Source: a virus. From it: a stretch of 26,059 nucleotides of DNA. Every line of letters begins with the position of its first letter. Position 1 is the stretch's first letter. The notes beneath the pieces were generated by a model. That model was not told the origin of the DNA, did not search any database, and saw nothing but the letters and a program-made list of their open reading frames with translations. Shown one piece after another: positions 1-5,302 of the stretch. The stretch spans positions 1 to 26,059 of IMG/VR virus record IMGVR_UViG_3300013233_000251. One strand, given 5' to 3'. The translations under genes and the position numbers were made by a program.

Positions 1-302
1 CAATGCTGATCCAGCCAGCGCAGGCGCGAATGATCGTCGCGCAATGATTTTTTGTGGCTGTGTTCGGCTAGCCATTTGACGACCGCCTCTTCCCAGACAC
101 GCCGTGGCCGCTCACCAATCTTGGCCTGTCGCCAGATATCGCGTTGCCGCTTGTCGTGGTATTCGCGGGCGCGCTGCTTGGCTCCTGGTTGGTCTGACGT
201 AACCCCAGTGCTTTCTCGTAATCGCTCGCAACCCGAGATGGTGATGTCGAGATAAGCCGTTTTCGTGATACCGTCCGCGTTGGTACGCCATCTGATTGAC
301 AT
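1..302 (-). CDS. int: Phage tyrosine integrase, N-terminal part (runs off the left edge)
   Basis: About 100 N-terminal residues of a tyrosine-recombinase integrase, the enzyme that would integrate and excise the phage genome. The frame opens with ATG at 302, preceded by a strong GGAGGTG ribosome site (307-313), and stays open to base 1, so the catalytic domain lies outside. The start reads MSIRWRTNADGITKTAYLDI, then EYHDKRQRDIWRQ, then a helical stretch (VWEEAVVKWLAEHSHKKSL) that looks like the SAM-like core-binding domain. This layout is typical of phage integrases as I remember them. It is the last gene of the early operon, directly after an excisionase-like gene whose frame overlaps it, so attP should lie just left of the window. 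The int call rests on the N-terminus and context only, since no catalytic residue is visible. Confidence 0.8.
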   Translation of the reverse strand, partial: MSIRWRTNADGITKTAYLDITISGCERLRESTGVTSDQPGAKQRAREYHDKRQRDIWRQAKIGERPRRVWEEAVVKWLAEHSHKKSLRDDHSRLRWLDQH

Positions 303-514
303 GCTTCACCTCCAGTAACCATCCGCGCCCGCATCTGCTCTCTCAACCATGAGCGCAGCTCGGACGCATAGAAATACCACCGCCCACGCCCGCCGATTTG
401 CAAAGAAGGAATCTTGCCGGCCTTCGCCAACACGCGCACATGCGCCGGATGGTTGCCCAGAATAGCGGCAGCATCCTGCAATCCGATAGGGTTCTCTTCC
501 AGTGCAGCGTTCAT
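68..514 (-). CDS. Excisionase-type helix-turn-helix protein with an overlapping C-terminal extension
   Basis: Residues 8-62 form a MerR/excisionase-type winged HTH (HTH_17-like): IGLQDAAAILGNHPAHVRVL, then KIPSLQIGGRGRWYFYASEL with the usual basic wing and terminal helix. Such proteins direct phage excision or repress the early promoter. The start at 514 overlaps the preceding stop (ATGA). The HTH is complete by about residue 62, but the frame has no stop until 68. The last 80 or so residues are therefore encoded out of frame over the start of the integrase and are Ser/Arg/Thr-rich without an evident fold. Either the genes truly overlap by 235 bases or a frameshift has removed the original stop; an alternative frame ends at 306, just before the integrase ribosome site. 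The HTH assignment is firm; the C-terminus is doubtful. Confidence 0.7.
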   Translation of the reverse strand: MNAALEENPIGLQDAAAILGNHPAHVRVLAKAGKIPSLQIGGRGRWYFYASELRSWLREQMRARMVTGGEACQSDGVPTRTVSRKRLISTSPSRVASDYEKALGLRQTNQEPSSAPANTTTSGNAISGDRPRLVSGHGVSGKRRSSNG

Positions 515-765
515 ATTGCATACCTCGTCAGTCCGGGAATTTGGGTCAGCAGATCATCGGCTTCGGTTTCGTTGAGATTCAGGACTGGCGTGGCATTCAT
601 CATGCCGCGCATCATTTGACACTGCTCGCCCTGCATCCATTCACAGACCGCCGGGCGGTGCTTCAGCATCCATTTCCAGACCGGTTTACGCAGTTTGATG
701 GGTAGCAATGCCAGATTGATGTTTAAAGCCGCCTCCGGCTGTTGGGTGAGGGTTCCGGGTAGCAT
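511..765 (-). CDS. Hypothetical early phage protein, 84 residues
   Basis: An 84-residue protein coupled at both ends: its ATG overlaps the preceding stop (TAATG at 765) and its stop overlaps the next start (ATGA at 511). The middle is basic and aromatic (RKPVWKWMLKHRPAVCEWM) and the C-terminus is acidic (ETEADDLLTQIPGL). No signal peptide or membrane segment is visible. I do not recognise a family. Its place next to the excisionase-like gene suggests an early function, perhaps nucleic-acid binding given the Trp/Lys/Arg cluster, but that is only inference. Confidence 0.65.
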   Translation of the reverse strand: MLPGTLTQQPEAALNINLALLPIKLRKPVWKWMLKHRPAVCEWMQGEQCQMMRGMMNATPVLNLNETEADDLLTQIPGLTRYAI

Positions 766-983
766 TAGATACTACCTTTCATTGTTGGTTTGTTTTTCAT
801 AATGTGCCATTTATGCTCGCCGCAGTCACATGGCCCCAAGTATCCAGCCTCGCAGGAACAACTAATCTCACCACATGGAGCCAGATCACCACAGCGGCAT
901 GCGCATTCGGCATCAGGGTTGAACAATCCATCGAAGGAGTGATGAAACAACGCCACATCAATGATTTCTATAATATTCGGCAT
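765..983 (-). CDS. Small cysteine-rich, probably zinc-binding early protein
   Basis: 72 residues. Eight cysteines lie between residues 27 and 54 (C27, C29, C31, C37, C42, C44, C52, C54), followed by H57 and H60 in CGEHKWH. Closely spaced CxC pairs separated by DLAPCGEI and EAGYLGPCDC look like a compact zinc-binding knuckle rather than an exported disulphide protein, since there is no signal peptide. Similar short Cys-rich proteins with a LAPCGE motif occur in many phage early regions as far as I remember; none that I know of has an assigned function. Start and stop are both coupled to neighbours by TAATG overlaps. Confidence 0.7.
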   Translation of the reverse strand: MPNIIEIIDVALFHHSFDGLFNPDAECACRCGDLAPCGEISCSCEAGYLGPCDCGEHKWHIMKNKPTMKGSI

Positions 984-1150
984 TATTTAGTCACCTTAAA
1001 GCCACGCACGCGCCAGTAGTCGCCTTTTAGTACGATTGTGCGGAGTAGGGCGTTGCGGGTGTCGCGCATGGCTTCTGCGGCTTGTTGTGTTGTGTATGCG
1101 GGCATTAGCCGAGATGGCTTGCCTTTCGGGTCGATGAGTAGATATATCAT
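983..1150 (-). CDS. Hypothetical early protein, 55 residues
   Basis: The ATG at 1150 (MIYLLIDPKGKPSRLMPAYT) was chosen over the longer in-frame start at 1207 because the upstream part overlaps the preceding membrane-protein gene and an AGGAG sits upstream within that gene's end. The protein has a short hydrophobic start, then a basic Ala-rich helix (TTQQAAEAMRDTRNALLRT), and ends in a beta-like YWRVRGFKVTK. It looks small, soluble and basic. I do not recognise the family. Its stop overlaps the next ATG (TAATG at 983), so it belongs to the same translationally coupled early operon. Confidence 0.6.
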   Translation of the reverse strand: MIYLLIDPKGKPSRLMPAYTTQQAAEAMRDTRNALLRTIVLKGDYWRVRGFKVTK

Positions 1151-1152
1151 GT

Positions 1153-1275
1153 TCAAAGCACTCTCCTGATCTGCATATATAGCCATGCGCCGGAGGCGAA
1201 CAGACACCAGATGGAGATCAGCGCAGCGGCAGCCAGTAGGGCGGCGAAATAGGATATGCTGTTATGGCAGGTCAT
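1153..1275 (-). CDS. Tiny single-span membrane protein, 40 residues
   Basis: The ATG at 1275 overlaps the stop of the preceding 44-residue gene (ATGA). The protein has a short polar start (MTCHNS), one long hydrophobic segment (about residues 7-33, FAALLAAAALISIWCLFASG) and a basic tail (QIRRVL), giving an expected N-out/C-in orientation. It is the third consecutive small membrane protein in this stretch. I know of no family match. The coupling and clean transmembrane profile argue that it is real despite its size. Confidence 0.6.
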   Translation of the reverse strand: MTCHNSISYFAALLAAAALISIWCLFASGAWLYMQIRRVL

Positions 1276-1406
1276 CGGTCGTAGTTCCAATCGTCCGGCC
1301 AGTCATCATCGCTATCAAACAAATAATGGCGCAGCCGATCCGCCGTCAGGATGATATACAGCAGGGCGGAAAGCATCGAAGCCCGCAGCAGTTCACGTAT
1401 CGTCAT
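1272..1406 (-). CDS. Small amphipathic membrane-associated protein with acidic tail, 44 residues
   Basis: Read from ATG at 1406, overlapping the stop of the SemiSWEET-like gene (ATGA), to TGA at 1272, which overlaps the next ATG. A hydrophobic helix (about residues 5-22, ELLRASMLSALLYIILTAD) is followed by a highly acidic, Trp-rich C-terminus (FDSDDDWPDDWNYDR). The tail would probably be exposed on one membrane face. Family unknown. Tight coupling to two other membrane proteins suggests they are made together. Confidence 0.6.
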   Translation of the reverse strand: MTIRELLRASMLSALLYIILTADRLRHYLFDSDDDWPDDWNYDR

Positions 1407-1669
1407 GCTTCAGCCCTCCCATACGAATATTTCCAGATCAGATATAAATAGACCGTGTTGGTGGTGGCCAGCAGCAGGGCTGCGCAGGCTGACCATGTTT
1501 GATGCAGTGTTGTGTAGTAAGGAAGGTTCCAAAATCCCCATGTGGCAAAGAAAACAGGCGTTAGAATGGATACTCCAGCAACCCGTTTATCTCTAATGAT
1601 CGCCAGAATAGAGGGGAACAATGCAAGCATCCCACCAAATTCAAATATAGAATTGGTTAAATCCATCAT
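1403..1669 (-). CDS. Three-span membrane protein resembling SemiSWEET / PQ-loop proteins
   Basis: 88 residues with three predicted membrane spans: about 9-25 (FGGMLALFPSILAII), 33-52 (VSILTPVFFATWGFWNLPYY) and 60-80 (SACAALLLATTNTVYLYLIW). The size, a Pro near the end of span 1 (LFPSILAIIRDK), the following VAGVS and the aromatic span 2 recall the half-SWEET (SemiSWEET) fold, a homodimeric sugar-transport unit. The canonical PQ motif reads PS, and Asn63-type substrate residues cannot be confirmed. Similar short proteins with WGFWNLxYY occur in phages as I remember them, without known function. It is coupled to the 67-residue gene before it and the 44-residue gene after it. The membrane topology is sure; the transporter analogy is weak. 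Confidence 0.65.
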   Translation of the reverse strand: MMDLTNSIFEFGGMLALFPSILAIIRDKRVAGVSILTPVFFATWGFWNLPYYTTLHQTWSACAALLLATTNTVYLYLIWKYSYGRAEA

Positions 1670-1869
1670 AAAATCACCTGCATCATCATCAAGGCAGGAT
1701 GCATGCCGTGTTGATGGGCTTCGCGGCGGGCTTTGCAGACTGCGTTGGCGATGGATCGGCGGTGTAGTTTATATTCCCGTTCGGCCTCGTCTTTGGTCAT
1801 TCGTCCGGCCAATACATCAGCCACGGCCATGCGCATCCGCTCTGTTTTCTCAGGATTCGCGATGGCCAT
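1666..1869 (-). CDS. Small HTH-like DNA-binding protein, 67 residues
   Basis: A basic, all-helical protein: MAIANPEKTERMRMAVADVL, then MTKDEAEREYKLHRRSIANA and a basic helix (VCKARREAHQHG). The phrase ADVLAGRMTKDEAEREYKLHRRSIANAV reads as a helix-turn-helix of the kind found in small transposase- or Trp-repressor-like N-terminal domains. A role as a small regulator is inferred. The start at 1869 lies at the edge of a dispersed repeat (1870-1903), so the leader consists of repeat DNA with only a weak purine-rich ribosome site. Its stop overlaps the start of the membrane protein (ATGA at 1666). Confidence 0.6.
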   Translation of the reverse strand: MAIANPEKTERMRMAVADVLAGRMTKDEAEREYKLHRRSIANAVCKARREAHQHGMHPALMMMQVIL

Positions 1870-1903
1870 TCTTAATTCCCCATTCCTAATTCACTATTCA
1901 ACA
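1870..1903. repeat. Dispersed GTGAATTA-type repeat, copy 1
   Basis: Minus strand: TGAATAGTGAATTAGGAATG followed by GGGAATTAAG. It supplies the last codons and stop of the exonuclease gene (tail NSELGMGN) and the leader of the 67-residue gene. Related tracts occur at 2511-2571, 5885-5985 and 15065-15145. Confidence 0.6.
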
Positions 1904-2489
1904 GCCTGCTCACATCAATTTCGAGCAAATCCGCGCCGTGCATGTTCGGGTTCAGGATACCCCCCTCTTCAATGGCGATATCGAGCAGGGCTTTGGTGAG
2001 GCGTATATCGTTGAGGCAATAATCGATCACATCGCCGATCTGGCCGCGCTGCCAGAGCACCGGAGCCATCGCGCCGTTGCCTGATTTGCTGATGCCGAAA
2101 TTGACCAGGGCGCAGGCATCCAGCCCGTAGCCTGTGTGGCTTGGGTAATGAAATTCCCGTTCCAGACCTGCCGCATCCCAGATTTCCACCAATAGATCAT
2201 AGGATTTTTCTGCCGGGATATGGATGTCGTTGGCCGCGCAAAGCGGATTATCAAAGGCCAGCGAGTTAAAGCCGATGACAAAATCGGTGGCGTTGATCAG
2301 TTCCTGAAACGCCGCGAAATTATCCTTGCAGAATACCCGGTGGCGTTCCTCATCATAATCATAGGCACAGATCACCGAGATGCCCATGTTGTCAAAATCT
2401 TTCCAACCGTCGCAATATTCAATGCCGGGGATGCGATCTTCATCGTGCTTGGCAATGCCTTTTACTATTTCGCAATCGAATACAATCAT
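1872..2489 (-). CDS. DEDDy-type 3'-5' exonuclease (RNase H-like fold)
   Basis: A 205-residue putative nuclease of the DnaQ/RNase_H-like superfamily. The three exonuclease motifs are present: motif I IVFDCEIV (D5, E7), motif II VIGFNSLAFD (D80) and motif III YCLNDIRLT (Y157 and D161, spacing Yx3D, the DEDDy type). The invariant acids would bind two metal ions for removing nucleotides from a 3' end. No polymerase domain follows, so it acts alone or with host enzymes in phage DNA replication or recombination. A good ribosome site (GGAGTGAAAAG) precedes the ATG at 2489. The last eight or so residues (NSELGMGN) are encoded by a dispersed repeat, so the natural C-terminus may have been replaced. 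The fold call is strong; the substrate is unknown. Confidence 0.8.
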   Translation of the reverse strand: MIVFDCEIVKGIAKHDEDRIPGIEYCDGWKDFDNMGISVICAYDYDEERHRVFCKDNFAAFQELINATDFVIGFNSLAFDNPLCAANDIHIPAEKSYDLLVEIWDAAGLEREFHYPSHTGYGLDACALVNFGISKSGNGAMAPVLWQRGQIGDVIDYCLNDIRLTKALLDIAIEEGGILNPNMHGADLLEIDVSRLLNSELGMGN

Positions 2490-2510
2490 AATCTTTTCAC
2501 TCCATAATCT

Positions 2511-2571
2511 TTATCCACGAATTTCACGAATGAACACGAATTTTTTACCATTCTTAATTCACTATTCACGA
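2511..2571. repeat. Dispersed fold-back repeat, copy 2 (GTGAATA arm and ATTCGTG arm)
   Basis: The only sizeable gap in the distal early operon is filled by repeat DNA. On the minus strand one arm reads GTGAATAGTGAATTAAGAAT, then a short A-rich spacer, then a second arm ATTCGTGTTCATTCGTGAAA with a further ATTCGTGG. The arms are imperfect inverted copies (GAAT against ATTC). The second arm is a motif I recall from intergenic regions of many bacterial chromosomes. Confidence 0.65.
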
Positions 2572-2811
2572 TCACGCCTCTATCTCCATAATGATATTCA
2601 GCATCAGTTGGCGGGCGCGAATCCAATCTTCGGAGGATTGGAACAATGCTTGCCACAGCAATACTTCGGCATGGCCTAGGGCGCGGGCGTTGCGTTCGCG
2701 GAGGTCAGTGCATTTGCCAGCCAGATGATCCAGTGCCGCTGCTACCTGCTCAAAGGTGATTGCCTTCGCTTCCTCTGTGTTCTTCGTGGTGGCATGGGTT
2801 TGATTGTTCAT
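2572..2811 (-). CDS. Hypothetical early protein, 79 residues, mostly helical
   Basis: The start at 2811 (MNNQTHATTKNTEEAKAITF) was chosen because its ATG overlaps the recombinase stop by one base (TGATG); the longer in-frame ORF upstream only shadows the recombinase. The protein is helical and amphipathic (FEQVAAALDHLAGKCTDLRE, then AEVLLWQALFQSSEDW). No membrane segment, zinc cluster or recognised motif is seen. Translational coupling to the recombinase might mean a shared task, but I do not recognise a family. The gene ends at the border of the repeat at 2511-2571. Confidence 0.6.
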   Translation of the reverse strand: MNNQTHATTKNTEEAKAITFEQVAAALDHLAGKCTDLRERNARALGHAEVLLWQALFQSSEDWIRARQLMLNIIMEIEA

Positions 2812-3410
2812 CAGCACACCTCCCGCATGACTTGTTCGATGTCTTCTTTGTCCGGACGTGTGTAGATCTCGGTGCTGCGACCGCTGATGTGGCCTAAAAT
2901 GCCCTGGGCGATGCCGCGTGGATCCTGTGCCGTGCTGTTTTTCATGATGCGTTTGCCAACCGTGTGGCGAAACCAGTGCGGTGATGCCTTGATGCCCATA
3001 TCGGCCATGGCGCACCAGTAATTCATGCGTGATTGATAGCTGCGGATGCTCATTGGCTTGTGATTGCGGCTCATAATCAGTCCGCCATCGTTGGTTGCGG
3101 CATATCCCATTTCACGGCGGATCCGCAACAGATCGCGCAATGCCTTCTGGCATGCCTTGGTGGCAAAAATCCGATGCTCGATGCCTTTTTTCTGAATTTC
3201 CGATTGCAGATCCAGATAGCCACCGCGCAATGCCGCCCGTGCATGGCCAACGGTGAGCTGCGAAACAGCTCCAACCCGCATGCCCGTGGCACGGAACAAC
3301 CGCATCCAGGCATAATCCCGCTCAGGCAATAGCCCTGACCGGCCTTTGACCGTGGTAAACAGCTGCTTTTCTTCAGCCTCGGTGAAATAACGATCAAACA
3401 TGCCTGCCAT
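2811..3410 (-). CDS. Stand-alone catalytic-domain tyrosine recombinase
   Basis: A 199-residue protein that is almost entirely the catalytic domain of a tyrosine recombinase. All six active-site positions can be placed: R45 (ATGMRVGAVSQLT), a beta-hairpin lysine at K74/K75 (IQKKGIEHRIF), H145 and R148 (PHWFRHTVGKR), H174 (ILGHISG) and the nucleophile Y183 (STEIYTRPD). It should cut and rejoin DNA through a 3'-phosphotyrosine. The usual N-terminal core-binding domain is absent: residues 1-30 (MAGMFDRYFTEAEEKQLFTT) lead straight into the catalytic fold. A separate, more typical integrase is at 1-302, so this one may act as a resolvase, DNA inverter or accessory recombinase. It is coupled by TAATG to the 79-residue gene before it and by TGATG to the one after it. 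Confidence 0.85.
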   Translation of the reverse strand: MAGMFDRYFTEAEEKQLFTTVKGRSGLLPERDYAWMRLFRATGMRVGAVSQLTVGHARAALRGGYLDLQSEIQKKGIEHRIFATKACQKALRDLLRIRREMGYAATNDGGLIMSRNHKPMSIRSYQSRMNYWCAMADMGIKASPHWFRHTVGKRIMKNSTAQDPRGIAQGILGHISGRSTEIYTRPDKEDIEQVMREVC

Positions 3411-3649
3411 TATTGATCACCCGCAGGCATCAGTGCGCAGGGATTGGCCGGATAAAGGCTATCGCGCATGGATTCGGCGCGTTGGCGGATGTCTGAGGCC
3501 ATATTGCTGATGGTGTGGCGCATTGATGCGCTATCATGCATGCAGGCAATCATCAGCAGTGAGGCGATCACTTCAATATCGTGGGCTTGTTTGGCCATTT
3601 GGCCATTGGTGGATTTGGGGATTGGGGACTGGGGGACGGCCTGATTCAT
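3410..3649 (-). CDS. Hypothetical small early protein after the antirepressor
   Basis: 79 residues; the ATG at 3649 overlaps the antirepressor stop (ATGA) and its own stop overlaps the recombinase start (TAATG). The first 20 or so residues (MNQAVPQSPIPKSTNGQMAK) come from a low-complexity tract of repeated CCCCAATCCCC and GGCCAAATGG type, so the N-terminus may have grown by repeat expansion. The rest (HDIEVIASLLMIACMHDSAS, then SNMASDIRQRAESM) is a Met-rich helical segment with no clear membrane span. The family is unknown. Confidence 0.55.
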   Translation of the reverse strand: MNQAVPQSPIPKSTNGQMAKQAHDIEVIASLLMIACMHDSASMRHTISNMASDIRQRAESMRDSLYPANPCALMPAGDQ

Positions 3650-4395
3650 GCGATCACCTCCAGTTCAAAGATTTCGGCCAGCTTGGTTAAGCCTTTCGGG
3701 GTGACCAATACCTGCTCGCGAATCTTTTGCATGCCGTCGGTATAGATTGTGACCACCTTATGCTCCAGCACGCCCTGTTCAATGCGCGTTTGATATGCCA
3801 GCCAGCTGGTGCCCATGCGGCGAAAAATCCAATTGTGCTCGTTTAACCATGCAAACATCTTTTTGGGCGGGATATGCAACACCTTGGCAACATCCGTGAT
3901 ACAGATATTGCCCGTGGTATCGGCAATACGATCATAAGCCGCCGCTTTCGGCTTGATCTGCTCGACCTGAGTTTCCAGATTTTTCGTTTCTTCTTGCAGG
4001 GCGTGAATTTTGGCACTGCTCATGATCAGTGCCTTTTGTATCAGCTCGTCATAGGTGAGTTCAGCCGGATGGTTGACCTGCTGCATGGCGATTGCTTCAC
4101 ACTTTCTGTACCAGCGGCGCACCTCTTTGCCTTTTTCTGAATTGCTCATCATGGCAATATCTTTGCCAGCGGCGATGGTGAGGTGGTATTCGATGGATGT
4201 TTGGCCTGTTGCTGAAAGCTCCCCTTTTTGGGTGAGCTTAATAAAATCCTTATTTTCGATCAGATCGGCGCGTTTGATTTGAGCCTTGACCCAGCTTGAA
4301 AAGTCGCGTCTGATTTCCAGAAAAACATGCAACTCTCTGGCATCGGTGGTTTGGTGAAGGATGGGGTGGTTATGTATTGTGGGTAAATCGCTCAT
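3646..4395 (-). CDS. ant: Phage antirepressor (AntA N-terminal domain and KilA-C/ANT C-terminal domain)
   Basis: A 249-residue P1-type antirepressor, which would inactivate the phage repressor and push the prophage to lytic growth. Residues about 12-85 match the AntA domain (TDARELHVFLEIRRDFSSWV, then LIENKDFIKLTQKGE and SIEYHLTIAAGKDIAMMSN); 115-150 are a coiled-coil linker; 150-245 match the KilA-C/ANT DNA-binding domain (AAYDRIADTTGNICITDVAK, then KMFAWLNEHNWIFRR and LVTPKGLTKLAEIF). The ATG at 4395 was chosen over an in-frame start at 4527 because GGAGG lies six bases upstream and the longer version would translate the C4 RNA. The leader holds a perfect 12-bp hairpin and sits just downstream of a C4-type antisense RNA. 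In P1, C4 RNA blocks ant translation by pairing with its leader. Family call strong; function by analogy. Confidence 0.9.
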   Translation of the reverse strand: MSDLPTIHNHPILHQTTDARELHVFLEIRRDFSSWVKAQIKRADLIENKDFIKLTQKGELSATGQTSIEYHLTIAAGKDIAMMSNSEKGKEVRRWYRKCEAIAMQQVNHPAELTYDELIQKALIMSSAKIHALQEETKNLETQVEQIKPKAAAYDRIADTTGNICITDVAKVLHIPPKKMFAWLNEHNWIFRRMGTSWLAYQTRIEQGVLEHKVVTIYTDGMQKIREQVLVTPKGLTKLAEIFELEVIA

Positions 4396-4688
4396 AGTGA
4401 GCCTCCAGTAGTCAGATGTGCGCCTTTTTTCGCTTCCAAACGAAAAAAGGCGGGTTGAACACGGGTTGGAAGACCGGGACCACTGGAAACCGGCGAGCGC
4501 GAAGGCTCCCCATGTCCAACCCACCAACTGCGGAGGCTGAACACGGACACAAAAAAACCACCTATCTTGCGATGGCGGTGGTGTCCGCCAGTAATCATCG
4601 AGCTTCCAAACCCGGTCGCCACTATCGCGGCAACGGGGCGAGACTGCGCCTTTATGTTGCGTTTTGTCAAGGGTGTGTGTTGCATCAT
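4392..4688 (-). CDS. Icd/Ash-like small protein overlapping the C4 RNA region
   Basis: A 98-residue frame that starts by overlapping the stop of the 114-residue gene (ATGATG at 4688) and stops by overlapping the antirepressor ATG (ATGA at 4392). This double coupling argues that it is translated. In P1 the small gene icd is coupled to ant in the same way, and many prophages have Ash or Icd-like ORFs here. The sequence is basic and low in complexity (SMITGGHHRHRKIGGFFVSV, then SPVSSGPGLPTRVQPAFFRL), which is expected because the same DNA must fold as RNA. It covers a terminator-like hairpin, the C4 RNA and the ant leader hairpin. It may be a division inhibitor, or simply a frame that couples ribosome passage to RNA folding. 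Confidence 0.5.
   Translation of the reverse strand: MMQHTPLTKRNIKAQSRPVAAIVATGFGSSMITGGHHRHRKIGGFFVSVFSLRSWWVGHGEPSRSPVSSGPGLPTRVQPAFFRLEAKKGAHLTTGGSL
4396..4452 (-). promoter_or_regulatory. Antirepressor leader: 12-bp hairpin and ribosome site targeted by C4-type RNA
   Basis: A perfect inverted repeat, CGCCTTTTTTCG (4421-4432) against CGAAAAAAGGCG (4441-4452), leaves an eight-base loop. On the minus strand the loop carries TTGGAAG, complementary to CTTCCAA in the C4 RNA (4466-4472). Downstream, the ribosome site GGAGGCT (4400-4406) is complementary to AGCCTCC (4532-4538) at the 5' side of the C4 core. These look like the paired antisense elements known from P1 C4 control. Confidence 0.7.
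4453..4545 (-). ncRNA. c4: C4-type antisense RNA
   Basis: A structured segment directly upstream of a P1-type antirepressor, matching the position and cloverleaf-like layout of the phage P1/P7 C4 antisense RNA. The closing stem is GGGTTGGA (4515-4522) with TCCAACCC (4463-4470). Inside are a GAGC/GCTC hairpin with a CTTCGC loop and a CCGG-flanked arm. Two stretches could pair with the ant leader: AGCCTCC (4532-4538) with the ant ribosome site, and CTTCCAA (4466-4472) with the loop of the leader hairpin. In P1, C4 is processed from the ant transcript and silences ant. Exact RNA ends cannot be seen and are approximate. Confidence 0.75.
4551..4582 (-). terminator. Terminator-like hairpin upstream of the C4 RNA (possible attenuator)
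   Basis: On the minus strand ACCACC pairs with GGTGGT across a 14-base loop and is followed by seven T residues. Flanking GGACAC and GTGTCC could extend the stem. It lies inside the 98-residue frame and before the C4 core, so it could limit read-through from the early operon into C4/ant, or be overridden by translating ribosomes. Confidence 0.55.
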
Positions 4689-5029
4689 GCCATCACCTGT
4701 CCGAATTCGAGCAGGACGGCGGGGGGCAGATCATCGTGGGCTGATCGGATGGTGCGGGGGATCAGCACGCAGGGGTAGCCGGTGAGGCTTGTCAGATCAA
4801 GAGGAATGCCCATCTCTGCCACGAATTCATGCTGCGCACCGGCATAGGTATAGGCCAGCCGCATCACATTGGCTTCATTGATTTTGTCGATCGTGAGGCG
4901 GAAACGAATCGCGCCAGGCAGTTCGATTTCCGAACCGGCACGCATATCAACCCAGTATCGCTTGGTATTCCAACCATCCGGCATGGGCGGATTCCATGCA
5001 TCCGCAAATCCCCGCCCCGTGGCGACCAT
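4685..5029 (-). CDS. Hypothetical early protein, 114 residues
   Basis: A soluble, mixed alpha/beta protein starting right after the preceding stop (ATG at 5029). It begins MVATGRGFADAWNPPMPDGW, continues through beta-like segments (AIRFRLTIDK, then MRLAYTYAGAQHEFVAEMGI) and ends in ILLEF-like hydrophobic sequence (DDLPPAVLLEFGQVMA). No catalytic motif, zinc cluster or membrane span is seen. I do not recognise the family. It lies between the CII-like regulator and the C4/ant locus, and its stop overlaps the start of the Icd-like frame. Confidence 0.6.
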   Translation of the reverse strand: MVATGRGFADAWNPPMPDGWNTKRYWVDMRAGSEIELPGAIRFRLTIDKINEANVMRLAYTYAGAQHEFVAEMGIPLDLTSLTGYPCVLIPRTIRSAHDDLPPAVLLEFGQVMA

Positions 5030-5302
5030 CTAAACGGCCTCAGTCTCATGTTCATCCACACCTGCCACCTCACCCCTAACGTATGTTTTTCCCTTTATAA
5101 TCATCCAGGCTAAATTGATGCGGTCGGCCAGGCTATCAGCCGCGAACAGATCCACAGCGAAAGCCTGACGGCTGGGCAATGGCGATGCTTTCAATAGCGT
5201 CACGACTCTGATCGTAGTTTCACCGAGCTGTTCACGCTGGTTTTTAATGCGTTTTATATCGGCCATTTGCCGCCGTCGGTCAATCTTTCGCGTTAACGAC
5301 AT
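5030..5302 (-). CDS. Hypothetical early protein, 90 residues
   Basis: The ATG at 5302 overlaps the last ten bases of the CII-like gene. The N-terminus is strongly basic (MSLTRKIDRRRQMADIKRIK), followed by a helical region (LGETTIRVVTLLKASPLPSR), a hydrophobic patch (LADRINLAWMIIKGKTYVRG) and an acidic tail (DEHETEAV). The basic start could contact nucleic acid, but no recognised domain is visible. Coupling to the CII-like gene suggests an early regulatory or replication-linked role, which is inference only. Confidence 0.6.
   Translation of the reverse strand: MSLTRKIDRRRQMADIKRIKNQREQLGETTIRVVTLLKASPLPSRQAFAVDLFAADSLADRINLAWMIIKGKTYVRGEVAGVDEHETEAV

Noticed and set aside
4396-4527. In-frame N-terminal extension of the antirepressor from 4527
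   Set aside because: It would translate through the C4 RNA and leader hairpin and has no AntA homology; the ATG at 4395 has a proper ribosome site.
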